Assembly: GCA_963773465.1 (NCBI GenBank)
Contig: CAVZBF010000004.1
Location: 496,001 to 560,000, forward strand
Length of the DNA: 64,000 bases
Source of the DNA: VBAS01 sp963773465
GTDB lineage: Bacteria > Bacteroidota > Bacteroidia > Chitinophagales > Chitinophagaceae
Direction: 5' to 3'
How positions within the stretch are numbered: position 1 is the stretch's first letter; every line of letters begins with the position of its first letter. The notes under the pieces were generated by a model, which saw only the letters and a program-made list of their open reading frames with translations, did not search any database and was not told where the DNA came from. Below are positions 37,154-45,767 of the stretch, piece by piece. A program made the position numbers and the translations under genes.

Positions 37154-37918
37154 CTAATTATTGAGTTTAACGAATCCGCCATCGATGGGGTAATCACAAC
37201 CGGTGATAAAGGATGCTTCATCACTGCAGAGATATAAAGCAAGTGCTGCAATTTCTTCCGGTGTGCCCATTCGCCCGATCGGTTGTGTCTTTGAAAGTTT
37301 CTCAAACATTTCTGCTTCTTTACCAGGATAATTATTTTTTAAAAATCCATCAACAAACGGTGTGTGCACTCTTGCCGGTGACATAGAATTGCACCGGATA
37401 TTTTCCTGCAAATAATCTTTTGCAACACTTAATGTCATTGCCATTACAGCTCCTTTTGCCGTGCTGTAGGCAAACCGGTCAGGTATTCCTACAAGGGCTG
37501 CTACAGACGCCATATTAATAATACAACCTCCCCCGGTCTTTCGCATTTGCGGAATTGCAGCGTGAATACAATTGTAAACTCCTTTCACATTTACCGAAAT
37601 TACTCTATCGAAATCTTCTTCCATTGTTGTGTCTGCTTTACCAATGTGTGCAATACCGGCATTGTTCACAAGGAGGTTCATTGCTCCAATATTCTCAAAT
37701 ACGGTATTGACTTCTTTTTTATTTGCGACATTGCAGGCATGTACAAAAACAGCGTTTCCACTTTTCTCTATTTCTTCTGCAGCTTCATTTGCATTGGAGG
37801 TATTTAATTCGAGTATGTGTACAATAGCTCCCTGCTCTGCAAACAGTTTCGCAATAGCTTTTCCGATACCACTGCCACCACCCGTGATCACTGCAATTTT
37901 ATTATCAAGACGAAACAT
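37154..37918 (-). CDS. SDR-family oxidoreductase, probable 2-keto-3-deoxy-L-fuconate dehydrogenase
   Basis: A 254-residue classical SDR with TGGGSGIG near residue 12, NNAG, and an intact Tyr/Lys pair (YSTAKGAVMAMTLS). The closing SPARVHTPFVDGFL and SFITGCDYPIDGGF segments match enzymes annotated as 2-keto-3-deoxy-L-fuconate 4-dehydrogenase. It overlaps the end of the FucP gene by 14 nt, indicating tight co-transcription. It would supply the 2,4-diketo acid cleaved by the FAH-family enzyme. Confidence 0.85.
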   Translation of the reverse strand: MFRLDNKIAVITGGGSGIGKAIAKLFAEQGAIVHILELNTSNANEAAEEIEKSGNAVFVHACNVANKKEVNTVFENIGAMNLLVNNAGIAHIGKADTTMEEDFDRVISVNVKGVYNCIHAAIPQMRKTGGGCIINMASVAALVGIPDRFAYSTAKGAVMAMTLSVAKDYLQENIRCNSMSPARVHTPFVDGFLKNNYPGKEAEMFEKLSKTQPIGRMGTPEEIAALALYLCSDEASFITGCDYPIDGGFVKLNN

Positions 37919-39170
37919 TGATTTGTTTTATTTTATATCCGCGCCACGCAAACCATGCTACAGGTATGAAACAAAGTAAAGGTATGATATAGGCTTTTTG
38001 CATGCTTCCGGTAGCATCTGAAATGCCGCCCATAAATATTGGCGCCAATGCACCGCCTACAATTGACATCACCAATAATGATGAAGCCATTTTTGTTTCC
38101 TCTCCTAATTCTTTTATGCCTAAAGCAAAAATTGTTGGAAACATGATTGACATAAAAAACGGAACGGCCATCACTGCATACACTGCTATTTTACCACTTG
38201 TATTCAACGCCAGTACCAATAATAAAATATTTATCAGCGCATAGATCAATAATAGTTTTGGTGGCCTGATATACTTCATTAAAAAAGTTCCGGCAAAGCG
38301 GCCTGCCATAAAACCAACCATTGCGATATAACCCCACCAGTAGGCCGCATTTTTTTCAGGAAGGTCCATTACCTGTTTTGAAAATTTAATAAAGAAACTT
38401 GCGACACCAACTTGTGCTCCTACATAAAAAAATTGTGCGATCACCGCCCATTTCACATGGCTGTGTCGCAATACTTTTAATGAGAATCCCGTATGTGCAT
38501 CGGCCGAATCAGACTCTTTTACAGAAGGCAGTTTTGAAAACATAAAAAGAATGGCAACTAAAACCACAACTGCGCCAATGATCAGGTAAGGGATTTTTAC
38601 AGTAGAAGCTTCGCTTAGTAAATAAGTATTGAGTTGAACGGGGTCCATTGCTCTTAATTCATCTTTTGTATACTCAACCCCCGATAAAATAAATGTGCCG
38701 CCAATTATAGGTGCCACCACCGCTCCAACTCCATTAAATGATTGTGCAAAATTCAATCGTTGCTCAGTGGTTTCTTTTGGGCCTAATACTGTTACATATG
38801 GGTTAGCAACCGTTTCAAGAAAAGTGGCACCGGCAGCCTGTATGAATAAAGCCATTAAGAACAAAACAAAGCTTTGTGAAGATGCGGCGGGTACAAATAG
38901 AAAAGCACCAATAGCAAATAATATTAAGCCAAGAATAATTCCGGGTTTATACCCATATTTATGCATTACAAAACCGGCCGGAATGGCAATTGAAAAATAG
39001 CCAAAGTACACAGCAAGATCAATGAATGAAGATTGCGTATCGGTTAACTGCAATGCTTTTTTTAAATGCGGAATTAATATCCCGTTTGTATTATGCAAAA
39101 AAGCCCAAAGAAAAAAAAGACTGGTGACAAGTATAAGGGCAAAAAGAAAAGAGTTCCTGGTTTGATTCAT
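37905..39170 (-). CDS. fucP: L-fucose:H+ symporter (FucP family MFS permease)
   Basis: A 421-residue major facilitator with about 12 membrane spans. It has the FucP-family N-terminus (SLFFLWAFLHNTNGILIPHL), the loop FLMALFIQAAGATFLETVANPYVTVLG with the conserved Glu and Asn-Pro, and AMVGFMAGRFAGTFLM in the second half. The protein imports L-fucose with protons through the inner membrane. The gene follows the PA14 fucosidase by 12 nt and overlaps the next SDR gene, placing it inside the fucose operon. Glucose or galactose permeases of the same family are the alternative. Confidence 0.9.
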   Translation of the reverse strand: MNQTRNSFLFALILVTSLFFLWAFLHNTNGILIPHLKKALQLTDTQSSFIDLAVYFGYFSIAIPAGFVMHKYGYKPGIILGLILFAIGAFLFVPAASSQSFVLFLMALFIQAAGATFLETVANPYVTVLGPKETTEQRLNFAQSFNGVGAVVAPIIGGTFILSGVEYTKDELRAMDPVQLNTYLLSEASTVKIPYLIIGAVVVLVAILFMFSKLPSVKESDSADAHTGFSLKVLRHSHVKWAVIAQFFYVGAQVGVASFFIKFSKQVMDLPEKNAAYWWGYIAMVGFMAGRFAGTFLMKYIRPPKLLLIYALINILLLVLALNTSGKIAVYAVMAVPFFMSIMFPTIFALGIKELGEETKMASSLLVMSIVGGALAPIFMGGISDATGSMQKAYIIPLLCFIPVAWFAWRGYKIKQINVSS

Positions 39171-39182
39171 ATAGTTGGTTGA

Positions 39183-41312
39183 TTAATGAAACAATAAAGC
39201 CGCCGGTATCGATTCCTTCTTTCCGCCTTCCGGTTGCATTGAAACTTTTAATGAATTGCCACCGCCACTATCAAAGTAAAGCACTTTTATTTTATGAAAA
39301 CCTTTTTTCAATGCGGCCTTACCATTTTTTTCTACATTGCCATGATCACCATCGTTGTTCACGACTTCTTCATCATCGATATAAAGTAAGCTGCCATCAT
39401 CGGAATCTGTAAAGAATGTATAAATGCCGTCTTTGTCAATTTTAATATAACCCGTGAATTCAAAAGCAAATTTATCAGGGCGCTTTTTATTTTGGTGAGA
39501 AATAATAGCTGTCACTCCTGAAGTAGTCGGAGTATTATTAATTGAACTCATATCAATTTTACCTGCAGGTTCATAATATTTGTAAGCAATGCCCGGTTGT
39601 GGTTCTGAAAGTTTTGCCGCAGTAAGCCATTTATACCGAATAGCTTTTTGGCTATTTAAATTACTGCTCAAATTACCGGGCATAAATGCCTTTGCTTTTA
39701 TGGTGGAAGTTTCGTTAATAAGAAAAGGCGTTGAATATTTTGTTGATGAAAGGCCTGGCTCCGATCCATCCGTAGTAAAGTAAACGGTAGCTCCGGGTTC
39801 AAAGTAAATATGAACAAATGGCTGTAATGGACCGGCTTTGTCATATTTAATTTCAATAACAGGCTTTGATGCAAACCTTCCAAAATTTTCAATCTTCACC
39901 GCATATGCATAAGGCGAACTCATTTTATTAGGATTGTATTCAGGTAAACTGATTTCAACATTTTCACCTGATTGCTTCCAATGCAAATTTTCTTTTGTTG
40001 AAAGAAAACTGATGGTAGTTCCCGTAGGTATTGCTATATCTTTTAAAACAAGCTTCCTGTTATCCGGGTATTTTGGAAAAATTGCATACAAGATTATTCG
40101 TTGTTGGGTTATAGGTATAAAAAACTTCTTTCACCGCATAACCGGGATCAGGATCAACAGTTAGTTTAAGCATAATATCGCCGCTGCCTCTTCCAATCTT
40201 TTTTCCCATCACTCCATTGAGAAGGCAGTTTTCCATCTTCTTGTATTATAAATTGCTTCTCCATTTATATTCAGCCATTCGCCTATTTGTAATAAACGTT
40301 CCTGCATGATCGGCGGAATTTTTCCATGTTCATCAGGCCCGATATCCAATAAAAAATTTCCACCACGACTTACTTTATCTATCAATGCAATCACCAATGA
40401 TTGTGCAGAATTATAATCCCATGCATCTTCTTCACGATTATAACCATAACTATATCCCATGCCGCGGCTTTCTTCCCAATCATGATCTTCAAAATCAAGA
40501 TCGGGCTGATACTCGGGTGTATAAATGCCACCATGATTAAACCGGACACCACTACCCCAGCGATCATTCACGACCACTTTATCTTTTACAGGGCTTTCAT
40601 TAAATAACCAGGCAAGAAATTCCTGGCTCTTCCATGTTTCTGCAGGTGCATCCCAATCACCATCTGTCCAGAAAACATCCGGCTGATACTTATTGATAAG
40701 TTCTTTCATTTGCGGCCACACATGTTCGGTTGCATATTTTTTCGGATCGCTTTTCCAGAGAGGATTGAACCATTCGTACAATGAATAATACATGCCGGCA
40801 TGAACAGAAGTTTTTCTTACTGCTTTAAACAAATCGCCGAGCAGATCTCTTTTAGGCCCAACGTCAACTGCATTCCATTTAAAGCCCCAGGTTTTATTTG
40901 CATTTTCATTTGGCCATAATGTAAATCCATCATGATGCTTTGGATGTAAGTACAATATATTTTGCGCCTGACTGTTCAAACAACTTTGCCCAATCATCCG
41001 GGTTAAATAATTCTGCTTTGAAATCATTGGCAAGATCATAATAAGTCCTGGTTGCCAAATTTTGCTTTATGAAATTTTTGTCTTGCTGTATCTGTTGTTT
41101 GCAAACCCTGCTGGTACCATTCGGCATAATTGCCTTTAGTGCTCCATCCCGGCACTGCATATACACCCCAATGAATAAAGATGCCAAACTTAGCAGTCTT
41201 TGAACCATTGAGGTGTTGGTCGTTTATCAAGCGATTCCCAATCAGGTTGGTAATTCTGTGCCGGTAAATACAACGTTGAAAACAGCGAACAAATCGCAAT
41301 CAGTTTTTTCAT
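39183..41312 (-). pseudogene. Secreted GH29 alpha-L-fucosidase with Fn3-like and PA14 domains, frame broken
   Basis: The locus starts at the ATG complementary to 41310-41312 (MKKLIAICSLFSTLYLPAQN, a signal peptide). It continues through several frames: FGIFIHWGVYAVPGWSTKGN, the HHDGFTLWPNEN block, nucleophile region DVFWTDGDWDAPAETW and GNFLLDIGPDEHGKIPP. After about 40090 come a chitobiase-C/Fn3-associated repeat (DGSEPGLSSTKYSTPF) and a C-terminal PA14 domain (GIYTFFTDSDDGSLLYIDDE). Three to four single-base frame changes lie between 40090 and 41250. PA14 suggests glycan binding. It is the first gene of the fucose operon. Confidence 0.75.
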
Positions 41313-41401
41313 TTGAACAGTAGCAATGATTTATGTTTAAAAGTAAAGCATCTGCATCAACCAGTCTAAAATTTTGACGCAACCGTTTGCTGCCTGGCCT
41401 G

Positions 41402-41409
41402 TACCTTTG
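41402..41409 (+). promoter_or_regulatory. Bacteroidota -7 element upstream of fumC
   Basis: TACCTTTG at 41402-41409 matches the TAnnTTTG consensus perfectly and lies 31 nt before the fumC ATG. The TTG-containing region upstream (AATTTTGACG) is spaced further than usual, so only the -7 box is called. Confidence 0.5.
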
Positions 41410-41440
41410 CGACGTCTATTTTTAAAAATCAAACCGGCAT

Positions 41441-42846
41441 ATGGAATACAGGATAGAAAAAGATACCATGGGCGAAGTAAAAGTTCCTGCAGATGCATAT
41501 TATGGCGCACAAACCCAACGCAGCATTGAAAATTTCAAAATTGCACAGGACATCAATAGAATGCCCAAAGAAATCATCAGGGCATTTGCCTATTTGAAAA
41601 AAGCGGCAGCTATTACCAATCTTGAAGCAGGTGTTTTACCAAAAGAAAAATGCGACCTGATCGGAAAAGTATGTGATGAAATACTGGAAGGAAAACTAGA
41701 TGATTATTTTCCGCTGGTGGTATGGCAAACCGGAAGCGGCACACAAAGCAATATGAATGTAAATGAAGTGATCGCTTACCGTGGTCATGTACTGAAAGGA
41801 GGAAAACTAACCGACAAAGAAAAATTTCTACATCCCAATGATGATGTAAATAAATCACAATCCAGCAACGATACTTTTCCCACTGCAATGCATATTGCTG
41901 CTTATAAAATACTGATAGAAGCTAACCATTCCCGGCAATTGAAAAATTGAGAGATACACTGGCAGAAAAAAGCAAAGCAATTCATGAAGGTGGTGAAGAT
42001 CGGCCGAACGCATTTTATGGATGCAACACCACTTAACCGTGGGCCAGGAATTCAGCGGCTATGTATCACAACTGGATCATGGATTAAAAGCAATAAAAAA
42101 TACATTGCCTCATTTAAGTGAACTGGCATTGGGTGGCACTGCTGTTGGCACAGGAATCAATACACCGCCCGGTTATTCAGAAAATGTAGCAAAGCATATT
42201 GCAGAACTTACAGGCTTCCTTTTATAACTGCAGAAAATAAATTTGAAGCGCTGGCTGCGCATGATGCCATTGTAGAAGCACATGGTGCATTAAAAACAGT
42301 TGCAGTAAGCCTGATGAAAATTGCCAATGATATCCGTATGCTTTCATCCGGACCACGAAGCGGCATTGGTGAAATATTTATTCCGGATAATGAACCCGGT
42401 TCTTCCATCATGCCGGGCAAAGTAAATCCTACACAATGTGAAGCGCTTGACCATGATCGCTGCGCAGGTAATGGGAAATGATGTAGCAATAAATATTGGC
42501 GGCGCCACCGGTCATTTTGAATTGAATGTTTTTAAGCCGGTGATGATCTATAATTTCCTGCACAGTGCAAGGCTGATCGGTGATGGCTGTGTATCTTTCA
42601 ATGATAAATGTGCTGTTGGCATTGAACCCATTGAAGCAAATATTAAAAAACATGTTGATAATATCACTGATGCTGGTAACTGCACTCAATACAAAGATCG
42701 GTTATTACAAAGCCGCTGAAATTGCACAAAAAGCGCATAAAGAAGGAACAACACTAAAAGAAATGGCAGTAAAACTGGGTTATGTAACTCCGGAACAATT
42801 TGATGAATGGGTAGATCCTGCTAAAATGGTAGGGAAGATTAATTAA
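41441..42846 (+). pseudogene. fumC: Class II fumarate hydratase, broken by six frameshifts
   Basis: The frame starts MEYRIEKDTMGEVKVPADAY and continues correctly to about residue 165 (QTGSGTQSNMNVNEVI, NDDVNKSQSSNDTFPTAMHI). Frame changes follow near 41933, 41989, 42033, 42216, 42449 and 42663, both insertions and deletions. Between them the protein stays highly conserved, including TAVGTGINTPPGY, the signature SSIMPGKVNPTQ, and the end GYVTPEQFDEWVDPAKMVGK. Such conservation is not expected of a decaying gene; assembly indels are the likely reason. FumC converts fumarate and malate in the TCA cycle. Expected intact length is about 468 residues. Confidence 0.8.
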
Positions 42847-43082
42847 GACCTTACTCTAATTTAAGACCTCACCTCCAACCTCCGATGAATCGGGACAGCA
42901 CTCTGAAAAGGAAAGGGTTTGAAATCTTCCAAAAAGAAACTTGTTTTATGCGTTGCATCTACATCATGAGGCCAACAACTCGAAAATATACGATGAATGG
43001 CCGGGATATTTCCCGGTCTTTTAATTAAAAATTACCTATGAGCTGCACCATAAAATTTATAATTTAACGTTTCCATTATTCT

Positions 43083-43376
43083 ATGAAACTATTATTAAAA
43101 ACACCGCCCACTATGAAAAGCTCAAGCCGGCCCAATTTTTATTTTTCAGCATACCCACTCAAAGTGCTGAATCAGCAGGAACCAGAAAAAAAATCTTACC
43201 TGCATATTTATTCAAAGCCAAAAGACAAAAAGAAATATGCAGAAAGCCTGAAAGTGCTTCCGATGGTAAATCCTTATACTGAAAAGGATGAGGCGAGACT
43301 GCAAAATGTAACCAGGCAAAACCAGCCGGATAATGTAGAACAAAGAGATAGTGACTGGTTTGCGAGTTATGAATAA
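43083..43376 (+). CDS. Hypothetical small basic protein
   Basis: A 97-residue lysine- and proline-rich, soluble-looking protein (EPEKKSYLHIYSKPKDKKKY, DNVEQRDSDWFASYE). A second ATG at 43113 (MKSSSRPNFYFSAY) may be the real start, since the first ten residues look like leader. There is no signal peptide or known domain. It is followed by an intrinsic terminator, which supports a real transcript end. Function not recognised. Confidence 0.5.
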   Translation: MKLLLKTPPTMKSSSRPNFYFSAYPLKVLNQQEPEKKSYLHIYSKPKDKKKYAESLKVLPMVNPYTEKDEARLQNVTRQNQPDNVEQRDSDWFASYE

Positions 43377-43399
43377 AACCCTGAGCCAATAAAAACAAA

Positions 43400-43428
43400 A
43401 GCCTCCGCATAACGGAGGCTTTGTTATT
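43400..43428. terminator. Intrinsic terminator between convergent genes
   Basis: Stem AGCCTCCG (43400-43407), loop CATAA, stem CGGAGGCT (43413-43420), followed by TTGTTATT and preceded by an A-rich run (AAAAACAAA). It can serve both the 43083 gene and the lipoprotein gene. Confidence 0.8.
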
Positions 43429-43445
43429 AAAATATTATTAGACCC

Positions 43446-44804
43446 TTAATAAACAACCAACCTTCTTACATTCTGTTCATATTGCACTGTGTTAGTAGCG
43501 TCAAAAAGATCCTGCTTTATCAGCCCTTTGTCCCTGGCATAATAACTATCAAAGTACGCCACAAGCACCCAATTTGTTCCTACTAGTTGTTTTAATTCTT
43601 GTTTTACCCGGATGGTATTTGCATACGAAGTAGGCGTGCCGGAGGCAGGGGTCACTACCACCGTAACATCTTTTTGCGTAATAGAAAATTCCCATCTCAG
43701 TGTTACAGTAACAGTGGTACCGCTCGTCGGATCAGTAAATGGTCCTGTAAACTGAGCCGAAGTCCAGGTACCGCCCGCTGCCAGGTTATCTTTAAGGAAC
43801 GTCCACTCCATCCAATAGGGATTATCAAGCCCAACATACGAGCCCATATCGATCCATTCAAAATAATCAGGACCTACTCTTCTATAATAGCCAAAACTAT
43901 CGACACCGGTACCATCATTATAGAAAAATAAGTTGTAAGTATTTGTGTTTATCACTTTTGTTGCCGGGCTAACAAAGATCAATGCAGAATCATCAGCATC
44001 ACCATCAAAATCATAGCTCCAGTTGCTGTTTGCAGTGCGGGGGAAATAATCGGGAACAGCTGCCGATGTGACTGTTAACGGAAAAGTACAAGTTCCCGTG
44101 CCGCCTGTTACTGTAAAAGTAAACGGTCCCGCAGCTGTTGGGTTGCCAGCCGCAGTTAACACAATAGTTTGCGCCCCGGTGTTCGTGAACGTTCCTGTTC
44201 CGCTAAAAACGATGTTGTTTACGGCCGGTGCAGTAGTTACACTCCAGGTTCCAATGGCCGTTACATTTACATTTAACGTAATTGTATTTGCAGCAGTAAG
44301 TGGCGTGCCAGCTACATATGTACCTGCAGGCACTGCCCCGGTACAGGTAATAGTAAATGCCGAGCTGCCACCCGGGGGAGGTCCGGCTGCAGTCACTGTA
44401 ACTGAGAACTCACATACCGTTCCATTATATGTTACTGTAAAAATATTTGTGCCTGCCGCTAAAGGCTTACCACCGCCCGCAAGTCGAACTACCTGTACAC
44501 CAGTGGCAGTAAAAGTGCCGGAAACCTTAAAATAATATCCATTAACAGTGTCTGAAGAAATTGTATAGGTGCCCGCCGTATCAACCTGCACACTGATATC
44601 TACATAATTTGATGCTTTGATAGCCGTGTCTTTGTAATAAGTACCGGAAACAACCGCACCTAAACAATTACCCGATCCATCAACTGAAAGCGAGCCGACA
44701 GAGGCAGTTGTGTTGCCTTTTTCAAAGCTTACTTCTTTCTGGCAAGCCATAAAAAAGACTGATGTAAACAACAGCAAAGAGGATATCCTTATTAGCGTCT
44801 TCAT
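43446..44804 (-). CDS. Lipoprotein with tandem Ig-like repeats
   Basis: A 452-residue protein with a type II signal peptide whose lipobox Cys is residue 21 (FFMACQKEV). Residues 30-265 consist of about three Ig-like beta repeats of 75-80 residues (each with GTYxxGTPLTAANTITLNVN or GTYYKDTAIKASNYVDISVQ and GxGTFTATGxQxVxLxxxG). A C-terminal unit of about 190 residues follows, beginning YFPRTANSNWSYDFDGDAD and ending in VRRLVVY. It is probably anchored in the outer membrane. Function unknown. LspA, which would process it, happens to be the next gene upstream. Confidence 0.8.
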   Translation of the reverse strand: MKTLIRISSLLLFTSVFFMACQKEVSFEKGNTTASVGSLSVDGSGNCLGAVVSGTYYKDTAIKASNYVDISVQVDTAGTYTISSDTVNGYYFKVSGTFTATGVQVVRLAGGGKPLAAGTNIFTVTYNGTVCEFSVTVTAAGPPPGGSSAFTITCTGAVPAGTYVAGTPLTAANTITLNVNVTAIGTWSVTTAPAVNNIVFSGTGTFTNTGAQTIVLTAAGNPTAAGPFTFTVTGGTGTCTFPLTVTSAAVPDYFPRTANSNWSYDFDGDADDSALIFVSPATKVINTNTYNLFFYNDGTGVDSFGYYRRVGPDYFEWIDMGSYVGLDNPYWMEWTFLKDNLAAGGTWTSAQFTGPFTDPTSGTTVTVTLRWEFSITQKDVTVVVTPASGTPTSYANTIRVKQELKQLVGTNWVLVAYFDSYYARDKGLIKQDLFDATNTVQYEQNVRRLVVY

Positions 44805-44887
44805 GAGGTGATATTTGGTTTATGAAAATACTGCTTTTTTCCCAATGTAGAGGTGTAGGACTTGTATAAACGGTTATAGTTTATTGG

Positions 44888-45589
44888 TTATTGCACTTGT
44901 ACTTTATCACTTATATCGGCGCTCGTTTCAATGGTTGCGAAATTTTCCTGTGGTTTTTTCTTTTTAAAAAACCGTTTCTGGAACAAAAGCAGGGTGATTA
45001 CCCCCACAGAAATGGATGCATCCGCTATATTGAAGATGGGGCTGAAAAATTGAAATTGCTCGCCGCCCCAAATGGGAAACCATTTCGGAAGTGTAGTATT
45101 AAAAATGGGGAAATAAAGCATATCGACCACGCAACCGTGTAAAAAAGAAGAATACCCATTGGTAGAGAGCGAAGCGATTCCTGAATACGGTATATACTCT
45201 TTTACGAACGGCGACGGATCGTATACCAATCCTTTGTCGAAGATCATTCCGTAAAACATACTGTCGATCAGATTTCCAAGCGCACCGGCATAGATCAGCG
45301 CTGCGCAAATGATAAACCCTTTGTGATAGTGGTTCTTTACAATTTTACCCAAATACCATGTACCAAAGATGACGGCAGCAAGACGGAACAAGGTAAGAAT
45401 GACCTTACCCGTTTCATTACCGAATTTCCAGCCCCAGGCCATGCCGGGATTTTCAATAAAATGCAAATGAAACCAGGGGAGAACTCTGCTTACTTCACCG
45501 GTGGGGTAACTCGTTTTGATCCAAATTTTTAAAACCTGATCTATAATGATAATTAGGGCAATAATAAAAACTACGTTCCTTAGTTTCAC
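44888..45589 (-). CDS. lspA: Lipoprotein signal peptidase (signal peptidase II)
   Basis: A 233-residue polytopic membrane protease of the A8 family. The conserved elements are IDQVLKIWIK near the N-terminus, NPGMAWG, GNLIDSMFYG, CVVDMLYFP and FNIADASISVG; the Asp in VVDM and the Asp in NIAD are the catalytic pair. It is longer than the E. coli enzyme because of a 45-residue loop after GNLIDS, normal for Bacteroidota. It cleaves prolipoproteins at the lipobox Cys. Confidence 0.95.
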   Translation of the reverse strand: MKLRNVVFIIALIIIIDQVLKIWIKTSYPTGEVSRVLPWFHLHFIENPGMAWGWKFGNETGKVILTLFRLAAVIFGTWYLGKIVKNHYHKGFIICAALIYAGALGNLIDSMFYGMIFDKGLVYDPSPFVKEYIPYSGIASLSTNGYSSFLHGCVVDMLYFPIFNTTLPKWFPIWGGEQFQFFSPIFNIADASISVGVITLLLFQKRFFKKKKPQENFATIETSADISDKVQVQ

Positions 45590-45656
45590 CTATTGGAGTT
45601 TAATGGGCAAATATAAGCAGATTGAGGCAAGGGGTTGGGTCAAATAAGTGATAAAT

Positions 45657-45717
45657 GTCATATGAGTCATATTGGTCATATAGGTCACAATTTATTAGTC
45701 ATATAGGTCACAATTTA
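45657..45717. repeat. Nine-base GTCATATnn repeat array
   Basis: Units of nine bases follow each other: GTCATATGA, GTCATATTG, GTCATATAG, GTCACAATT, then after TATTA again GTCATATAG and GTCACAATT. The 20-mer GTCATATAGGTCACAATTTA is duplicated exactly at 45675-45694 and 45698-45717. It lies between the murF-alr stop and the lspA start. Confidence 0.7.
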
Positions 45718-45767
45718 AATGTGTTTTACTTGACTATATGACCTCTTTGACTTTCTTATAAATGAAA

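Noticed and set aside
44068..44535. Long open frame opposite the Ig-repeat lipoprotein
   Set aside because: It is the antisense shadow of a repetitive Thr/Val-rich gene with a clear lipobox and terminator on the other strand.
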